A DNA stretch of 64,000 bases. Origin: Glycine soja (taxonomy: Eukaryota > Streptophyta > Magnoliopsida > Fabales > Fabaceae). The notes under the pieces are model-generated. The model saw nothing but the letters and a program-made list of their open reading frames with translations, did no database searches and was not told the origin of the DNA. This document shows positions 49,082-63,422 of the stretch, piece after piece. The stretch lies in NCBI RefSeq assembly GCF_004193775.1, contig NC_041019.1, positions 10,774,204 to 10,838,203 on the forward strand, read 5' to 3'. How positions within the stretch are numbered: the stretch's first letter is position 1; each line of letters opens with the position of its first letter. The position numbers and the translations under genes were made by a program.

Positions 49082-52000
49082 TCAAAGCTTCAAGTACTTG
49101 ATAGCAGTTTGAACATCCTTATCACCCCGGCCACTGAAGTTAACCACAACCTTGGCTCCATTAGCAAGGGTTGGACACACTTTCTCTAGATATGCCAATG
49201 CATGAGATGTTTCCAGTGCAGGAATTATGCCTTCAAGTCGCGAAACTCTCTTAAAAGCTACACATACAAAAAACATCCAAATATAAGATAGTGAAACTAT
49301 ATCTGATAAGAAAAGCATTTACATCTAATCACAAAAGAAGTATAAAATATAAGCATTTCATTAAATGCTATATGATGGAAGATGGCAAGATGTTGCGGAT
49401 ACAATGGAATTATGAGTTAGCATTTTTTAACTAATTCATTTATAATATTCCCACCAGCACCTATGTTTTATATGATAACAGAATTCATATCAGGAAGCAA
49501 CATGCGTCTAGGAGTTAATAGATAAGCAGTGAGATTACATTAAAGTGGCAGCTGTAAGTTTTCAACATTGATTAGTACCAACTGATACTAACATAGAGCA
49601 ACTCATTCTAGATATATGAAACTCCTAGAAATTAGGGTTAAATATGTTTTAGCTTGCTGAAAATATAATGGTTTATAGTTCAGTCCCGATAAAAGTTATC
49701 AACAAGTGATTGAGGTGAGGGTTATCATAATGTACACCAATGCAAAGGAGGGAGAGAGAAACAAATCACAACAACTGAAATTCAAAATCTATGCAATTTC
49801 CACTTTATACTAAAACTATTTTTTTTTATATAAATGTGTATTTCTGTGTTAAATAAAGCAGCAAGCTCAAGGTAGTCCTACCTTCCAATGCTTCTTCATC
49901 TGTGATACTATGATATTCAGCACGCCCTAAATCTTTCAAAAAGCTATGTTCCGGACCCACACCAGGGTAGTCCAAGCTGCACACAATTTGGTTGTTGTTG
50001 AAAACATAATAACACAATCAGAACAAGCAGAACTCTAATAGACTATAACAAATGATATAACAAATTATCAGTAAGATAAACTACCCTGCACTAATAGAGT
50101 GAGGCTCAACTATTTGTCCATCATCATCCTGCAGCAGATAGCTCATAGCACCATGCAAAACCCCAACTTCTCCTTTTGTTAAGGTTGCAGCATGCTTGCC
50201 GCTGTCCAGGCCAAATCCAGCAGCCTCCACACCAATTAGCCTTACATCTTTGTCATCAACAAATTCATTGAAAAGTCCTATGGCATTTGAACCTCCACCA
50301 ACACATGCAATCAAGACATCTGGTTTCCCTCCCCACTTCTCCAAAGCTTGCTTTCTGGTCTCCTTGCCAATCACAGCATGAAACTCTCTTACCATCATTG
50401 GATATGGATGCGGCCCAGCAACAGACCCCAAAATATAATGAGTTGTCTCCACATTAGTCACCCAGTCCCTTATAGCCTCTGATGTCGCATCCTTAAGTGT
50501 AGCAGTCCCAGAATGGACTGGTCTCACCTATATTACAAGATTATCCTATTAGATAGACCAATGTGTAGAGCACTAAGACAGATCTTAAATTCAAATCATA
50601 GCAACTAGATTTGGACACACATGAGGTCACATCACAACACTTTGTCTAATGTAGAGAAAGAGCATACAGTTTCCCAGATTAACAATGTAATTAATCAATC
50701 CAAGTGTTTTTTTCTTCATATAAATCATTCAACACCTAATCTTTGGATGCTATAATTAGTCACATAGAGCTAATTATATTAATATGATGTCAACTTTTTT
50801 TTTTTCATTTCCTCATAACATTCTCATGTCAGTGCCACTATCTTGTTCCAAATCTTAGTTTTGTGCTTTTATCATGTCTTTTAGCATGATGCACCCATAC
50901 ATATACAGTACAAAAACTTTTCTCCAGAAAATGGCATATATCAAGTGTAAGTCATTAGATCAGAAAAAGTGTTAACAAAAAAGTTTTAAATATTGGTGTG
51001 TAGAAATAAAACCTTGATTTCCATAACAAACCATATACTTAAAGAATATTCATAAATTATTCGGTGAATAAAATAGTTCAGCTGATGATTGCAATATAGA
51101 ACAAAGAAGCATATTCAATTTATTTTATCCATAAGTCAAGCTCCAAAAAAAATGTGCCTAAAAGACGTGTAGTGTAGGTCTAACAAAAGAGGAACAATGA
51201 AAAGTTTATTCATGGAACTGATGGAAGGATTTGTCCCCTATATTTTTATTAAAAGGGAAAACAAACAAACAGATTAAAAGACATTTATACGCAAAATGCA
51301 CTGTGCAATTCCACAAGAAGATAATATTTACATTAATTATAATGTTTTATGGAGATAATCTTTGGAGGCACAATAGATGTCATCAAAAGGATTAATGAAT
51401 AACGACACCAATCACAACAATAACAAATGATATACCTCAGCACCGAGAAGACGCATTCTGAAAACATTGAGAGCCTGCCTTTCCATATCCTGCGCACCCA
51501 TATAAATAATGCATTCTAAACCAAATCGAGCACATACAGTAGCAGTGGCAACTCCATGCTGACCCGCTCCAGTTTCAGCAATAATGCGTTTTTTGCCCAA
51601 TCTCTTAGCAAGCAAAGCTTGAGCAACAGCATTATTAATTTTGTGAGCCCCAGTGTGATTGAGATCTTCCCTCTTCAGATAAATGTGAGGTCCTTCACCA
51701 TTAGGCCTCTTGTAATGCTCCGTCAACCTTTCAGCAAAATAAAGAGGACTCTCCCGGCCAACATAATCTTTTAGAATCCCAGCCAGTTCTGTCTGCAACT
51801 CAAAATCTAAGAAAATTTCCATTGTTTTTCCTTCCAGGAAACTACATTTCATGGTTTCTGAATGTAGTTAACATACAAATATGAGAGATGTGCTAGTATG
51901 TAGGAGAGACAGAAAGTTATTCTGAATCTAATTGAGTGAAGATTAACATGGAGTTCCAAATTGTTTAGTTCTGTATGAAACTCGAAAAATAAAAGACTAA

Positions 52001-53034
52001 AGAAATTCTGAAGAATGAAATGATACACATTCAAACAGTCACAAAAATGTATATTTCACAGGCATAAAAAATTGAAGAAACAGCATTTAGGAAAGGAAAT
52101 AAAACATCAAGGATAGTACTTCAAAATAACAAGGTTACATGTAAGTATTCCTTAGTTTCTCCCACGGCAGAAACTCATGGTTTTAAATTGCAGTTGTGCT
52201 TTCATTGTGAACCTTGTTATTATGAAAAATTGAAGACAAATGCTGTAGAATAGCCACAATTACAGTCGCAGAGACCCCAAAAACTGTGGTTTTGGACCGA
52301 TCTTTAAAACCTTGCACAGTTAAGTTTCTGGCTATGCCCTACTTCCACGACCAGAGACTTCAATTCAATAGACAAAACAACATTCCCAAATATGCTAAAC
52401 TTTCAAAACAAAAAAAATCAAAATATTTACAATCATCATCATTGCCACATTTCAACAATCAAGTTGTGTGCCACAACACCAAATATTATGCAGAATGAAA
52501 ACCAAAACTTTCACCAAAAAATCAAAACAAGGAAAAGCAAAACTCATCACAAACTAAACTTCAGCCCAACCCCACATTGCAAGGGATACCCATTTCCACC
52601 TTAACCCAATGAAACCACTCCACACAACCCAAATCACACAATACAACACAACACAAAAACTAAAAAGCCTTTAGTTTGAGTGACAAAACCTGAAACTCTT
52701 CATCAGCAGCGAGGGAATAAAAGGCAGCCTCAAGCTGAGAGAGAGCATGCATCAGAGTCTCAGGGACATACTTCCCTCCAAACTTGCCAAACCTCCCAAA
52801 CGAATCGGGTCTCTGAAGCAGAACCGACCCATTACCCATTTTGTCATGTTCCTCCAATGGCACAACAGAGGAAGAGTCTCTTGTGAGAGAGCAAGACACA
52901 GAAGAAGAAGGGATTCTCAAAGATGCAAACTTTGGCATGCTTGAGGGGAAATGGGAAAATGGGTGGTATGGCTCTTTGGGAATGGGAAGCACCCTTGAGG
53001 AGTTGAGACCTGTGAATGGTATTGAAGCAGCCAT
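49082..53034 (-). CDS. TSB: Tryptophan synthase beta chain, chloroplastic
   Basis: Pyridoxal-phosphate enzyme that joins indole and L-serine to give tryptophan in the plastid, working with the alpha subunit. Five exons: 53034-52690, 51792-51436, 50527-50085, 49976-49882 and 49257-49082. Borders are GT-AG and phases agree, giving 471 residues, matching the plant family. The first ~60 residues are a Ser/Pro-rich transit peptide; the mature part opens with [18 protein letters not shown]. The cofactor lysine lies in [10 protein letters not shown] (Lys ~166). [13 protein letters not shown] follows, and GGGSNA (~311-316) is the phosphate-binding loop. The end is [17 protein letters not shown]. No frame damage. 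It is a TSB1-type chain rather than the more distant TSB2-like (TrpB2) group. Confidence 0.97.
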
Positions 53035-53117
53035 GTTGTAAGGTTTTTACTTTTTTTTCAATTGGATTTGATTTGACGCTGATAGGAATGGGATTTTGTG
53101 TTGTTGGTTGTGGTTTA

Positions 53118-53124
53118 ATTTATA
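53118..53124 (-). promoter_or_regulatory. Candidate TATA box of the tryptophan synthase gene
   Basis: On the minus strand the sequence reads CATATAAATTAAACC, about 85-90 bp upstream of the ATG at 53034. That would give a 5' UTR of roughly 55 bases. Based on position and consensus only. Confidence 0.35.
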
Positions 53125-56100
53125 TGATGGAATATTGTGGCGATGCAGAGGGATTCTGGATCTTTTGTGTTTTTTGTCTATATGCAGAGATTGGATTTAG
53201 TGTATAAAAAGGGAAAAAGATCATTTTGGTACATGCATGCCAAACTGTTCATTAACTATTTTTTAAAATAAGAACTTTTTTCGACAATTTTTTAAAATAA
53301 CATATATATATATATGCTTGTTTAACTAGAGGCTCTTATGAATCAGTTCAATGTATACCCAATATGTGGAAGTTTATTCAGTCGATTGAAAACAGCCGAA
53401 AAAAGAGTTAATTGGGATGGAAGGGGTTGCGCTGTGTTCTGTGAAAGCGTAGAGGAGAGGAATTAAAATAGGAGACAGTGTTTGGATGAATTATCATATT
53501 AGCAAAAGTAGATAAGAAAAACTTTAAAATAAAATAGGCATGAAAACTTTCTAGTTTTAGGATTTTATTTTTTGCTCGTTTTAAGATACAAATACAGTTA
53601 TTTTATTTAATTTTTTAAAAATCATTTAATACTTTCTTATTATATATTTGATTTTTTTAGTAACATTAGAAAAAAAAATGTTTAAAATAAAATAAATACA
53701 ATTAATATTATAAAAAAGAAAAAAGACTGTTTATTTTTTTACTAGAAAAATTATTATATTTCAATTGACATAATATAATTATTGAATTTTATAAAAATTA
53801 TTTTACAATGATAACATATTAAATTAAACTCTCTCACATACAAATGTGTAATTGTCGTTAAAAAAGAAGAAGAAGAAAACGTAAAATAGACTTGTGCTAA
53901 CAAGTACGATTATTAGATCGGTTGATACAAAGTCTTTTTTTTTTCACCTTTTGTTTTAATTATAATTAAATTATTAATTATATTTAATTCTCACATTTAT
54001 AATTTTTTTATCTTAATCCTCAAATTTATTAAAAAAAATAAAAAAAATCTTATTTATTTAAAACTTGTTAAAAAATAAATAAAATATAATAAAAAATTAT
54101 TTTCATTCAAAATAACACTACTCAAATAATTTAATCTTATTAAGCATTTATAACTCAGCACTTGATTTTAGATTTATAGTATAAGACATACTTTTTTCAC
54201 CTATAACTATAATAACCCTACCTAATTCTATATCATAGCTGTCTCTAATAAAACATGTGTTTTAAAAAAAGCAAACAGGCATGGCATAGTACAGTAATCC
54301 CCTTCTTCCATTTCTGCTGTTGAGTGTGTCTCCTTCAACGCCACATGCTACGGAGTATCATCTATATTGAAGCAGAGGTCTTTTGCATTTAATTTTTTTT
54401 TATTTATAAAAAAAATAATAATCCTTAATATTAATAAAAATATTAAATATATATAAAAATATTAAAAAATGTTAAATAAAACTAAAAAAATGTATTAATT
54501 AAATAATTAAAATAAAAAAATTATTTATGACTTTAAAATTATAAATAATTTATGACTTAAAAAAATTCCATTACGACTTCAAAGTCGTGTGGAAAAAAAA
54601 TTTAAAAATTATAGTTATAATTTTTTTATAACTTAAATGAAAAAGAAAATTGTAACACAATTTATTAAAATTATCTTATGATTTATTTCTCCACGAGTAT
54701 TAATTTAAATTTTATTTCCATTTTATAATTTTGAAAAAAAATTACTCTCTTTCCATTGTTTCGCCGACAAATGCTATCTCCTTATGACTAATGAAGAAAC
54801 TTTAAAAATATTTGTAGTAGGAGATAAAAAATTATACTGCTCATAATCTTTTTTATGTTTTCTTATAATTTTTAGTATAATTTTTTTTTCTTTTTAATTT
54901 CTTAACTAATATGACAGGATATTACCAGCAAAATCCTTTTTTAAATAAAGTTACTTCCGGAAATGTCTTGATTCTTGAAACAAATAAGCATTCAATTTCC
55001 TTTACAAGCAGCGGCATTTTATACCCATGTTGCTTTCATCGGGACTGTAACGTATTTTCAGTGCCTTATACACACATGACGTAACTGAAACTCCTCTCAA
55101 ATCCATCATCAATTAGGGTGTTGACGGATAAAGTTGGACTAAAACAATTATCCAATTCTAATAATCTTTTATGAGTTGACTGAGTCGAATTTATATTGAT
55201 AAACTTCATCTAAATCAATTCGATCATAAAAGAATTGATTGGGTAAAGTGATTCGGTTTAAACATTTAAAAGTTATTTTATATTTTTTTAAAATTAAAAT
55301 TTTTTAGATCAATAATTTATTTTTATCTAAAGTTTTGTAAATATATAATGATTAAATACATTAAAAAAAATTAAATTGTGATAATATATAACTAATAAAA
55401 TTAATGGTTTTAATGTTAATATAATATTTTTATTTTAGATAAAAATAAAATATTGTGTTAATATGAAAAAACATAAACAAAATAAAGATAAAGATGAAAA
55501 TAATAGCTTAAAAAAGAAAAAAAAATCATGGTGATTTACTTTAATAATTTAATAAACTATGTTAGTTAAAAATTAACATATTTTATATTTAATAATTTAA
55601 TTTATATATAATAATAAATTTAATTAGATGTTACGGGTTGAATTGAGTTTTAAAAATAGAACTTGTTACTCGATTTGTACATTAATTGAATTGATTCCGA
55701 TTCGATCTTTTAACAAATCCTAACCGAACTAATTGGATTAGATTCATAAATTATCTATTATTATCAACTAATATGATTTGTTATGGGCAAAGTTTAATCT
55801 ATATATAAAATTCATCACAATTCATAAATAGCCAAATTTCTTAAATATGGCATTAGATTTTTATTTATTTTTTTATTTCTAGGAATCGAAGACAGTGTGG
55901 GGAGATTATGATAACTTATGCCCTTATTCAACCACTAAGTTAGATTCCTTTCACATGCTATTAGATATTTAATCTTAAAAAAAATATATATTACATTTAT
56001 TAAAATTATAATAATTGAATACAATATCTATTATCACCTCATTTTACTAATTAAAATAAAAATATTAACAAAAGTTAAAATGATGCACATTAATAAGTTC

Positions 56101-57761
56101 TTTGTTAAGCTTTTCTTTTCCCTTCTCAATTCTCATATACCGTTTAAATTGCTAAATTTTATGGCCGCCTTAACAACTTATTGATGTGCAAATAATTTGA
56201 CTTTTTTAAAATTATTTTTGTGGCAAATATTTCATATATACTAGCATAATATTTTTCATTACAATTCAAATCCTATATCTAAATATCTAAAATCTTAATT
56301 CAGTTTATTGAATAATTTGCCTAAATTATTATAGACTCTTATACCTAAATTCAATTCTTACAAATAAAAAAAAATTATATCCAAATAAAGGAGCATTGTA
56401 TTAAGTCTTTTGGAAAGTTTTGTAAAACTTTCAAATCTTTTTACTAACAAGGATCATTTAAAAAATATCTCTACTAAGGTAAAAAAAAAACAAGACAAAT
56501 AAGGCTTTGTAGTTCTTTAATAATATGTTCATCTATTATTTAATAAATTAACACTTCATGAGTTATTAAACTTATTCAATAATGACAATTTTTTGTAACA
56601 TTGATAAGCATCAAGATTAAACTCAATTTGTTGAGATGCTCTCACAAAAATTGCCTCAAGAAATAAAATAGTATGATGACAAATGTTAACCAGTACCCTT
56701 GGAGTATTAGTTAAAGAATTAAAAGAAAAAAATACTTTTATTAAAATGCTTAAAATTATTCTATCCATGATTGTTTTTATGCTCTTCTATGATTTTCACA
56801 TTAAATACTTTTTTCTTTTAGTTTCTTAACCAAATGCTTTAGAACATTAATTAACAAGATTCTAATGGATTTGTTTGGATAAATTTCTCTAGAAACACTT
56901 CTAAAAAAAGAAAATAAGAAGAGAAAAAATGAAATAAACTTCTCCATGAGTTAAAATGAGATTTCCATTGGTTAACTATTAACTAGTTTGTAGATATTAT
57001 CTCATTTTAGAGAAGTTATACAAGAAAACATTTACAATTAACTAATGGTTCACTAATGAAAAATTCATTTTAGATTATGGAAAAATTCATATCATTATTT
57101 TCATCTTATTTCTTCTCTTAGAAATGTTTCTAAAAAAGCTTATCCAAGCAAACCAATATTAATGTCAAGTACTTCATCTAAGACAACTAAAATTTTGAGT
57201 TGTGCTTATGAGATTCACACCATGTGAAATTATTAGGTGATCTTAGACTACCAACTGATCCTTGATCCTAACCAATCTCTATATGGCATGTAATCAAGTA
57301 TTATTAATGGTTTTTTCTTAAATTTAAAAACATAAATTCATGTCACATAATTATTGATCTAAACCATATACAAGTAGTAGTGATCCGGAACAACCAAATA
57401 ATTTCTCCAGCAGACTACCTAAGGAAGATAACACAATGCTATATGAAAATGTTGAACCTGTCGGAAACTAACAAGCAAATGTTCCAACCAAGCAGTTAAA
57501 TTCTTAAGACAAATTTATCAGTTTACAACAGCGAACTTTGCTTAAGTTGAGGGCTCAAGTTTGAATTATACAACTTAAAGATAAATTATCCAACGTGTCT
57601 TGTATATATAATAATAACAAGAAACTTGCTGACAAACTGATCAAGAAACTTCTGAAAGGAGGGAATACACATAAGTTGGACATGAATTACAAAAAACTGC
57701 AGGTCAAATGCTGCTTTAATCAGTATTGATGAGTAGATAGAGCGAAATTGGAGACTAATGT
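53125..57761. other. Long AT-rich intergenic region
   Basis: The first part is upstream of the tryptophan synthase gene. From about 55,100 to 55,800 the sequence (GGGTGTTGACGGATAAAG..., many GATTCGGTT/AACCGAA-type words) resembles a diverged non-autonomous repeat, but I could not find paired ends. No coding gene was recognised. Confidence 0.5.
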
Positions 57762-59646
57762 CTATTGCCCAATAGAATTCTCATGTAGTAATACATATTC
57801 TCGACTGCAATAGAAAACAAAAAATGTTATTAGTATGCGTTTATATAGAACAAAGTAGTAAGGTACAAAATCCATTACTTCATTGGGCATACTGAAAAAT
57901 CAAGAGGAGAATAGGGCATAAGCGTTATAGATGTATTCTTTTTTGTTCCAACAAAAAAGAATAAGAAAGCAAGGAAAATCATTGCATTAACATGCCTCAG
58001 ACAAACTAGTGCAGCCACGAAAATTTTCAGTCACATGCTTTAAATCATCCCGACAAAGATGTCCCAATATTATGAAATTTTCATCTTCATGAGAAGTAAA
58101 CTAATTGTTTTTCAGGTTCATGTAAATTGGCTTCAGACTTCTGTGTCAGAACAGGAATGCCTGAACTTGGTACTTGCTAACCAACAATTTCCACATACCT
58201 CCTCTCAAGTGAAGGTCAATACAGACGATATGATTCCATACATTCAAATTGAGCTACTTAAAATTTTGTCCTTCCTTTCCACCCAAAAAGATCCAAATTT
58301 TCATTTAATCATTTTACGGAATTGTTTTCCATTACAGAAATTTTTTTCTTGAATCTAAACCTAATTACCAAATAACTTGGTTCAAATAATGAATGACAAA
58401 TATTTCATATTAACAAAGCCATAAAATATAATCTTTTTTGTCATTGGAAAGTGGGACAGTTACTAATACAACTTTGGCTAATAATTTTCTACTCAAACAA
58501 AAGAAAACGTACTTTGAACATGAAAATCAATTAATATCTACATCTCACATACCTACTGTTACCAAATTTAATGGTGTCCTTTTCCCTAAGTTCGTAATAT
58601 CGTTGAGGTTCAATGGGACCATCCTGCAAAAGCAGAAAGCATCAAACAGATTCATTAGACATCTAACTTCAGTTCATTCATAGCTACCAGAACAAATAGA
58701 CAAAGAAACCAATCAAACTATCAAAAGCATTCAACGGCCACTCACATTTATGAAAGTTTTGTTTGTGCTTCCAAGGTCCATAATGTATGGCCTAGCACAG
58801 ATCATATGTATATTAGGGTTTGCACATTGAGGAACTGTTAGCTGTTCATGAGGAGTCAAGAAAAGTAAGAATCAGCCATTACCTTACTTGCTTTAATAAG
58901 GTACCATCAGGTTGCTCCTTTTCGACTTGCCTAATAAGAAAAGAAATTTTAAATATTCAGAAAATTCAATCACCAATAAAACACTGTAACCAAAGGAACC
59001 CACATGGGGTTGCTTAAATCGATGAAATACCGGAATTGAATAACAGCATGTTGCTTGCTGCAAGATGGATGATCTGTAGGGATATCAGCAACCCTTCTTT
59101 CCCTTCCAAAAAGATAACAACTTTGGCGATGTATATAAAGGGGCTCTGTAAATCAATCATATACAATTTTTTTTATAGCATAAGTAGGTATAATGCAAAA
59201 ATTGTTCTTTGGAAGTCAAGAAAATTGTAATTTCATTTAGGCCCATCCATGTTGTAGAAGATTTTTAATTTAGGCTATGTTCGACAAAATTAACTGAAAA
59301 GCTAACTAGAAGCTGAAAAGCTAGCTGAAAGCTAAAAAGTTAGCTTATTAAATTATAAGTTTCGGTAAAACTAGCTGTTGACGTAGCTGAAAAGTGTAAA
59401 ATAACAGAAAAATAATAAAATCATAATTTATTAAAAAAGGATAACTAGGAAATTGGATAAATACATTAAGGATAAAAATGAAAGAAAATATAAAAAACCA
59501 GAAGCCCGAAGCTAGCGTTTTAAAAAGCTACTTCAAGTAGTGTTTCAAAACAATGCTGTTAATGGCGGATGGCGGAAAGCCAAAAATCCGCCATAAAAAT
59601 ATGACGAATGGTGTAGTGACAAATGGCAGAAGTCATGGCGGACAAA

Positions 59647-59703
<57 letters not shown>

Positions 59704-62700
59704 TTTATATATACATATAAATATTAACAAAACTAGATAAAAAATAAATATAAATAAAAAATTAAAAAAAACAATGGATTGCATTCAAATAAACTAAAAA
59801 AGTTTCATGAGTTCACACAATAACCAACACCAAATAAACTCATTCAAGAGTTCAAAATAACAAAAGGATAAAAGCATAATGCAAAGTGCAAAGTAAAGGT
59901 TGAGGTTCTAATCATCTTCTCCAATCCCAACATAATCCTCTTCGTTGTAATTAGTAGAAGAGGACTGAATAGAAAAAAAAAAAAAAGCAGAACCAAAAAT
60001 TAAAAAAGAGTGTCAAACAGAAAAAAAAAACTGAACCAAAAAAAAAAACAGAACCAAAAAAAAAAACAGAACCAGGTGCCGCCGCAGTCTGTAGTCATTG
60101 CTGCCGCCGTCGCCGTCCGTTGCTCGCGTGCGTGGTGCCATCATCGCTGGTTCATACTGGGTGCTGCGTGCTGCTCGCGCTGGTGCGTGCTGGAGTTCGC
60201 GTGGTGCTCGCGCTGGAGTTCGGGAGTTCACATGCTGCGTGCTGCTCATCCCATTTTGATTCAAAAACCGGGTTTAGGGTTGGGTCAGGTCAGCCCAAGA
60301 CGACCCAATCTCATTTTGGGAAAATTTTCAAAAAAAAAAAGTTTCTTTTGCCATAATCGCCACCACTGTTAAGCCTATGGCGGCCGCCATTTGAAACCCG
60401 CAACGCCACCGCTATTTGGTGGCGTTTTTTCAAAAATCCGCCATGCCATACCGCCATAACCGCCCTTTGACTAAAAAAAACTTGTTTACCAAACAGTCAA
60501 ACAGGTTTTTCAGCTACTGAAAAAAGCTAGAAGTTAACTGAAAAGCCTTGCTGAACATAGCCTTAATAATTTGACTGCAAGAAGAATTGAAAAAATGATT
60601 AAATTTAACTGCTGAAAATTAAGGAAGGAAATTGTAGATCCAAAAGCATAACATTAAATATGAATACAATAAAATGTAGAAGTAGAAAAGGATTCAGAAA
60701 GGGCTTATCTAATTATGCAAAGCTCACCCTAATGCATAAGGTATTAGAAACTCATCAAATAAATTGCAAAGCAAAATCTATGGCATTCATGATAAAATAG
60801 AGCAAAACCAAATGGTGAGGACCAAGCAACCAGAGCTTATTCTTATCAGTTAAGCATATTTCTGCTTATGTACACAAACATGCAAAAGTGTCCAAGGCTC
60901 AGGACGATGATTATAACATAAGAAACAAAAAGAAATGTGGACAATATAAACTAGAAAAATTCCAGGGCATAATGCACGGAAAAGGACAAAACAGTTTATA
61001 ATTGAAAACACCTAAAAGTTGAGAACAAAAACTACAGGTCTGTCTAATTGTCATAGCACTTGTGTGGGAAATGCTCTCACAAAATATTGACATATGGCAT
61101 ACAAGTTGGATAATTTATTGTAACACACATACTATAAGCAGAAGCCACAAACACTAACCGTTTAGCACTTCACCAGCCTTGAAAACATAAAGTCTCCATT
61201 TAATATCTGGTTTGCGAGCCTCTGCGGGTTCATTGAATAACAAAGTAACACCTGAAAAAGAAATACTGTTCAGCATACAATTAAAAATGAAAGATAAACT
61301 CCTTAAAAAAGTCAGATAGATAGTTCTATATGTTAAACAGTAGTTAGTGTTACCTCTAACTCGATTTGTTTCAGATGCAAGCTTTCCAGATAGCTCAAAT
61401 GAAGGTTTTTGCTGCAAAAGTGTAAATGACAAGGATTTCAGAAAAGTCAACAGGAGTAAATCGCTCAGAAAATCTACATCCTTATTTATAAAAAAAATAA
61501 CAATAGTAGCTTTTAATTTGTTAAATCATAGTATTATGTTTAGTTGAGAATCAAAATAGGATCAATTTCAGATTATGTCTTTATTATCATATCAGAATTA
61601 TAGGAATAATATCTCCTATAATTAATTATAATTAATCTATATAAAGGAGCATCCGCTGCATGTACTCTAGCACACGGTTTTCAGTCCAAATATCCCTCAG
61701 TTTCTCTCATTTTACAATTAATTGTATTAATTTGCTAAATCCTAGTATCATGTTGCAATGCAAGAAAAAGGTATGTGGGCAATTAAACATTGTATTAATT
61801 AGTTGTTATCTTTTGTATCATGGATTAATTGCATTTTTCCTTGGATTGCAATGCAAGTAAAGTTAATAAAGACAAATTAAGTATTGGGCACACAACTTAC
61901 TCTGAATTCAATCAACATAAACATAAATGTTGTCATAGTGTTTTCAACATTAATAATACTTAAATATTTGTTCTCTCTTTTTTCCCCCATATTCATTCTT
62001 AAATCACATGTCTTTCAATTTTCCTTTTGAATGGTAAAGTCTCACCAGGATGCCTCACTCTAGCCCCCATAAAGAAAAAGGACACCTGATTGAATATTAT
62101 TGTAACTAGTAAAAAAAACTGTAACAAATACTTCATACAACATCTTTGTTTATGTTCTTTGAGAAGAATAATCTCCATGCCATACAGTGGTAGTAACCTT
62201 GGTCAGATGTGGTTCTTTCACAAACATCTAATGAACAACACAAGTGGGCAATTAGACATTGTATTCACATGTGGAGCATCCAATCCAACCTCCTATTAGC
62301 AATATAAGCCTCCAAAAGATTAAAGCAAAATGCAACACTATGTCCTAAAAAACAGATGCACAGTTAATCATCTAAAAGTGGTCCCAAATCCTACCTCGCC
62401 AACACAAAAGGACATGGAGAACTGCATAATATTCAGACACAATCCTAACAAAAAGCACATTATTACCTTCTGTTTTTCTTCCAAAGCCTCCTCAGCAGCC
62501 TTCATCTTCCTAATAGACTCATCCTCATCATCCCTGCCGAAGCAGCAATCAGACTGTCATCATCAAAAGCTATACCAACTAATTAAATTTATATGAAAAG
62601 TGAAAACATAGCATCCAAAGCTCCAAACTTCTAAAGAGAGAGAGAGATGCAGAAAATGCAAGAAATGACCTGAAGCCAAGTAACAAACTAATGTCATTTC

Positions 62701-63422
62701 GGTTTCATTACCACTATTTAGAAAATTTCAACTTTATTAAAATGAGGCACTGAGATCCTTATATTCCATAACTGAGGTTTGATCATTAATCTTTCTCTTA
62801 AAACAGACACATCATCACTTTTCATGTATACACATAAAACTGTTTGGCACCTACTACATTCCATTCATAGAAAGTAATTTTAGCTCTGTGCGAGATTCCA
62901 TGTTTGAATACTCAACCTGGTGTTCTGCAAAAAATATAGGTGTTCTGTAACATGTTCATGCTCAAGGCAGCTTAAAAGTTAAAAAATTATTTCACAAACA
63001 CAATTTATTGCTCTGATGATCTCAAAGTTTATATGCCAATTGAGATCACTCCTAGTAGCTCATCACTGCAAGGAACACCATATGGATTATAACTTACAAT
63101 TTTGGATTTAGATGGATGCATGTTCAATGACTTGATAAGGTCACAAAATAGATGCAACTACAGTAACCTTTCCCTTTTTATCAAAGTTTGGTAATGTGTA
63201 TAAACAAAAAAGTTCCTTTCTTTAAATTCAATTTGAAAAATCTAATTTGCAGCAGATTGAAGGACAAAAAATTATTCCAAAATGCAGCACTCCCAAAGTA
63301 TGAATAGATTTGGGTTAAACAGCAAAATCAAACCAAAATCAACCAGCAAAGCAAGACTAGAATATGAAATTCAGAGCTGAAACAGCAGCTTACATTTGTT
63401 CAGCTCCTCTTGAGTTTATCAT
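57762..63422 (-). CDS. DDL: FHA-domain protein, DAWDLE/SNIP1 family (3' part of gene)
   Basis: Nuclear phosphothreonine-binding protein; Arabidopsis DAWDLE binds DCL1 and promotes microRNA and siRNA production. Nine spliced exons: 63422-63394, 62533-62467, 61411-61354, 61251-61159, 59145-59031, 58930-58883, 58791-58746, 58623-58553 and 57804-57762 (TAG 57762-57764). All phases agree, giving the last 189 residues. They contain the basic helix (IRKMKAAEEALEEKQK), PSFELSGKLASETNRV, then the FHA domain: YLFGRERRVADIPTDHPSCS with the phosphate-binding Arg and Ser, KQHAVIQF, YIMDLGSTNKTFIN, PIEPQRYYEL, KDTIKFGNSSREYVLLHEN. The Arg/Ser-rich N-terminus lies past the right edge. The intron 59146-61158 carries nested foldback elements, yet its splice sites are intact. 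Confidence 0.92.
59272..60563. mobile_element. Foldback (hAT/MULE-like) element in the FHA gene intron
   Basis: Ends are AGGCTATGTTCG and its complement TGAACATAGCCT, with subterminal AACTGAAAAGC motifs on both sides. Flanks TTTTAATTT and TAATAATTT match at 7 of 9, so a target duplication is only tentative. A second inverted-repeat element is nested inside. No transposase is present. Confidence 0.6.
59558..60470. mobile_element. Inner GGCGGAT foldback element with a GC-rich core
   Basis: Left end GTTAATGGCGGATGGCGG (from about 59,558) and right end CCGCCATAACCGCCC (to about 60,470) are inverted copies, with further CCGCCAT words inside. It holds a (TA)n(CA)n tract (59,656-59,702), A-rich CAGAACCAAAA repeats near 60,020-60,075 and a CpG-rich stretch at about 60,075-60,240 that stands out from the AT-rich neighbourhood. 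Precise ends are uncertain. Confidence 0.55.

Noticed and set aside
55080..55800. Possible non-autonomous transposon starting GGGTGTTGACGGA
   Set aside because: No matching inverted end or target duplication could be found by eye.
58746..58791. Lys in STNKTFIN of the FHA domain as a damaging change from Gly
   Set aside because: As I recall the DAWDLE family, Lys is normal at this position, so it is not evidence of loss of function.
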